DNA of 64,000 nt from contig NW_024881283.1 of assembly GCF_018691265.1 (NCBI RefSeq), positions 10,473,731 to 10,537,730 on the forward strand. The letters run 5' to 3'. The position numbers and the translations under genes are program-made. This stretch comes from Tyto alba. Lineage: Eukaryota > Chordata > Aves > Strigiformes > Tytonidae. Shown here piece after piece: positions 60,780 to 64,000 of this stretch. Below the pieces are notes generated by a model, which was given only the letters and a program-made list of their open reading frames with translations, had not been told where the DNA came from and searched no databases. Numbering within the stretch: the stretch's first letter is position 1; every line of letters begins with the position of its first letter.

Positions 60780-62029
60780 AAAAGAACAAACCACCAAGGC
60801 AGAGCAAACCGAGGGAGGATCACAGCGGCGTGATGCCGAGCGCCAGCCAGAAATCCCCAGCAGCAGTGCAGGGGCTAGAGCCCTCGCCAGGAAACGTTAC
60901 CTGAAATGCAAAGCAGAGGCAAAGGCTCCGGCTTAGATACATCTGCAGTGATATTTTATTGATTGTGTAGGACCCTTAAGGCAATTTTGTTAGAGCCTGT
61001 AAAGGAGGATTTTGGTTTTGTTCCCCTGGATGCTGTTGTTTCCTGGCTGCCACACTGCCTAGAAAAAGTCCTTTTGATTTCTTTTGTGCAGTGCTGCAAG
61101 CTGGTGGAGTAGTCACTTCAAAATTTGGCTTTGGCTTTCTAGAAGAAGCTAGAAAGGAACAGAGCAATTTAGCTAAAAACAGTATTCCCTGCATCTGTGT
61201 TGCATTTATGACATTTATACGCAATGCTTAGGATTTGCTGGGTTGGCACATCTAGGCTGTGTTTTACTCTCTAACTGGCACTTCAGAAGACCCAAATATT
61301 CCTGTATAAAAACTTACAATGGCAGGTGTGTGGTGGTTGATGCTTCCTAATTCTGAAAGGTATGGCTGAGCGCAGTAGGAACGGGGAGTATTGTGAATAA
61401 ATGGGACAAATAAGAGGGAACGCTTATCTGAAACTCTGACACAGAAAATAAAGAAAATAAGCTACTTTTAAACTAGAAGTAAAGAGGGTGGGGATAGGAG
61501 CGGCCGGGCGGTGACCTGCAGCGCCGGGGCTCTGTGCGGGGAGCGCTGCTCGAGTGCCAAGCAGCGTCCGCACAAAGGCGTTCCTGGTGCTCAGCCGTAA
61601 ATTTGGGAAGTTCCCTGTGTTATTTGATGTTCTTTATGTAAGCAAGGGTTAAAAAGTGCAGCACTATTTTTATTTATTTGCAAAGTTTTGTTTGAGGTAT
61701 TTTATAGAGAAAATAAAACTAAAACTGATGGACTATTTGATATTTTTTCTATACTTTTCACGTCTCAAGTGTACGTGCTTGCAGAAATGCTTCGCTCCAG
61801 CCAGACATTTCAAAGGGAACTTGGTGGTGCCGGGTCGTGTGTGCGTGATGCAGCCACGTCTGTGGTGCTGAAGGCTGGGCTTTGTCTTGGAAGCCTGTTG
61901 CTGTTTGAGCTAGGGACAAACATTTGCTGCCTAATGAAGGCTGCAATTAGTTCTCTGAGCTGTTGTTTTAGTAACTGGTTAAGAATGGCAATACTTCTCA
62001 TTAGATTGAGTGGGAAAGATTTTAGGCTT
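60778..62029. other. Intergenic DNA, no gene
   Basis: Mostly AT-rich, with a short GC-rich patch at 61490-61600. No open frame above 120 codons and no repeat. Confidence 0.5.
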
Positions 62030-62290
62030 GTAAGTCCATAGACAGACAACGAAAATTCCCAGCGCATCAGTAATACATCAGTGTTTGCACAAATAGCAGG
62101 AGTTATTCTAGTAAAAAAGCAATATTGTTTTCTCAGCATCATGCTAGGCAAAGAGGGCGCTTTTACCTCCTTTGAATAAATAAATGTTCTCATTTTAAAA
62201 GGAAATGTCTGTGAATTTTTATGGTTGCTTATGAAAGATCTTGTAGTGCAATTAAGATATTGGCTTTTACTTAATCTTACTGAGAAATGA
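62030..62290. promoter_or_regulatory. AT-rich candidate conserved element
   Basis: A repeat-free AT-rich island with words such as AGTAATACATCAGTG, AGCAATATTGTTTTC, CTTTGAATAAATAAATG and GTGCAATTAAG. It resembles the other islands in the window. A regulatory role is inference. Confidence 0.25.
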
Positions 62291-64000
62291 TGGACTGTTT
62301 ATTGAGAAAAGGAAGTAACAGCGAAGCTTGCTGTTTCTGCCATTGGGGTATTGTGATTTTGCAGGGAAGGAAGTGTGGCGCTGCTGGGGCCAGGGCACCC
62401 CCGAGCCCCCCGGCTGGCGCTGGCGAAGGGGGCCGGGTGCGCGGGGGTCGGCCTGCCGCCCCGCTCGTGCCGCGGGTGCAGGCGCTGGCCCGGGCTGGAA
62501 ACCCTCCGCCTTCACCCGAAAACCTCAGGAGGAGTTTTCCCCAGGCTGTTTCTTCAGGGCAGAAGCAATTGCTCAAAGCAGGAACGTTCCTGACGGGAGC
62601 CGGGGAGGGGTTTGTGCTCCGTCCCCGCGGCCGCAGGACAAGGGGCGACAAACCTGCCCGTGCACCGAAAATGGGCAGATTTGTCCTGAGATCATTTAGC
62701 CTAGAAGTTAGACGTGTTGAGTCAAAATGGCTTTTTCATTTCAAACATCTTTGCTGCAGAATTTTAAGAAACTCAGACTTGATGTTTCCTTTAACACTTT
62801 CATTAAACACTTCTCTTAAAAGCAGGTTTTGGGCCAAAGCAAATCTAACCAGCTTGGGTTTGGAAATCTGGTTTGGATTTTAAACCTGTGACAGTACAAC
62901 TCTTTCCAAATTCCAATTAACTAGAATTTTTTCCTAGCATTTTTTTTCCTACATAAGCCTCTATTCTCTATGCATTTTTAATAAGCTTTATCCTGGGAAA
63001 ACATGAGAGCACTAACTCCAAGTTAAAAGAATAAAGGCAGTTGCTGCATAGCAAATCTGTTAAGTACTGGAAGGCTCATACTAAAAAGCAAAGCAATGAA
63101 GAAATCTTAGCTCTATTCTTATTAGAAACTGTGAATGAAGATAAAACCTTTTCACAGACCTTGTCTGTCTGGAAAAAAATGCAGAGTAGCAGCACTAGAT
63201 AAACTTGTGACAGTGCTCATACATGTTGCTGATAGTGGAATAAAAGAGCACAAGACCTCTGTGTCCTCTTTCTCTTCCCAAATTGCAGACCCTTGAGTTT
63301 CATGACTGCCTGATCCCTCCCGGAGAAGGAGGAGGGGAGAATGCACTGGATCAGTGTGAAATGCTGAAAGCACAGAGGAGGAAAAAAAAAAAAAACAACA
63401 TAACCCCAAATTGTTAAGGAGAAAGTAGTTATACAGATGATCTTTCCAGAATGTCTATTAAAAAAAATATATAGTTTTTAAGGAGAACAGACGGGCCCGG
63501 GGTAGCCAGCAGGCAGGTTGTGTCTCTGGGCCATGTTAGCTTGTCACCGGGAGCAGAGCCGCGGCCGTCCCTGCCCCGCTCTGCATCAGGGCCATGGCTG
63601 GGCTGGAGGCCAGGAGCCACGGTGAGGGGCGAGCCCCCCTTTGCTCGCCGGGCAGTCGCCGGGGCTGGGGCTCTGGGGCCCCCCACACCCCCGGGCGAGC
63701 TGCCCCCAGCCCCGGCACAGCCCCTGGAGCCGGCGCGTGTCTCGGGCAGGAGAGGGGACCCCGGGCTGTCCAGGGGACCCCGTTCTCACCGGGCAGGCGA
63801 TGGACTGGCCCCGCGGGACCCTCCCCAGGGCCCCCAGCCCGCAGCTGCCACCGTGGCCGCGCTGGTGTCCTGCGGGGACGGGAAGGCAGGGCAGAGCCCC
63901 CCGTGAGGGGCACGGGGAAATGGGGCAGGGGCTCAGCTGGCGGGCACACGCTGAGGCTGCCCAACCTCCCACCCTCATCTTTTCCTGCCCACCTGCTTAT
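62291..64000. other. Intergenic DNA to the right edge, no gene
   Basis: GC-rich block at 62380-62670, AT-rich at 62700-63200, a 13-A run around 63384-63396, and a strongly GC-rich block at 63490-63960. The last block has several overlapping frames of 85-142 codons on both strands and could be a CpG island of something beyond the edge, but I cannot assign it. Confidence 0.45.

Overview
The window is vertebrate nuclear DNA and most likely avian. The evidence is an intron/intergene mosaic with no dense coding, a strong CpG island, many GC-rich minisatellites, very few transposable elements, and one solo LTR of a type I recognise from bird endogenous retroviruses. The only protein-coding sequence I can defend is the first coding exon of the kainate-receptor subunit gene GRIK3 (GluK3), on the minus strand at 29849-29963. 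Its translation has the GRIK3-type signal peptide (WEYWA...LLV) and the GRIK3-specific mature start GMPHVIRIG, and it ends in a phase-1 splice donor (G|GTAAGG).

Layout. Because GRIK3 reads right to left, positions 1-29848 are the 5' part of its first intron; exon 2 is not in the window. Positions 29450-30970 are the CpG island holding exon 1, the 5' leader and presumably the promoter. Positions 31000-64000 are upstream intergenic DNA in which I see no gene. By recall of human 1p34.3, GRIK3 is flanked upstream by a long gene-poor interval before ZC3H12A, which fits.

Intron 1 holds a 41-copy, 25-bp minisatellite (1916-2940), a 4-copy 42-bp repeat (7208-7366), a 7-copy 41-bp repeat (14107-14393), a 400-bp pyrimidine-rich array (27569-27963) and a small hairpin-forming array (28449-28537). 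The promoter side carries a 10-bp-modular GC repeat (30121-30365) and a CA-rich repeat. The upstream region holds the solo LTR (42667-43247), homopolymer runs and a cluster of G-tracts near 60 kb. Between these, AT-rich islands rich in homeodomain/POU/SOX-like words alternate with GC-rich blocks. They look like candidate conserved non-coding elements, but conservation cannot be seen from one sequence.

Most open reading frames here are by-products of GC-rich or tandemly repeated DNA and are not annotated as genes. I found no convincing unknown protein system. The items most worth checking are the uORFs and repeat architecture at the GRIK3 promoter, the POU-rich element at 3.5-3.8 kb, the exon-like segment at 8.95-9.2 kb, and the strictly periodic minisatellite.
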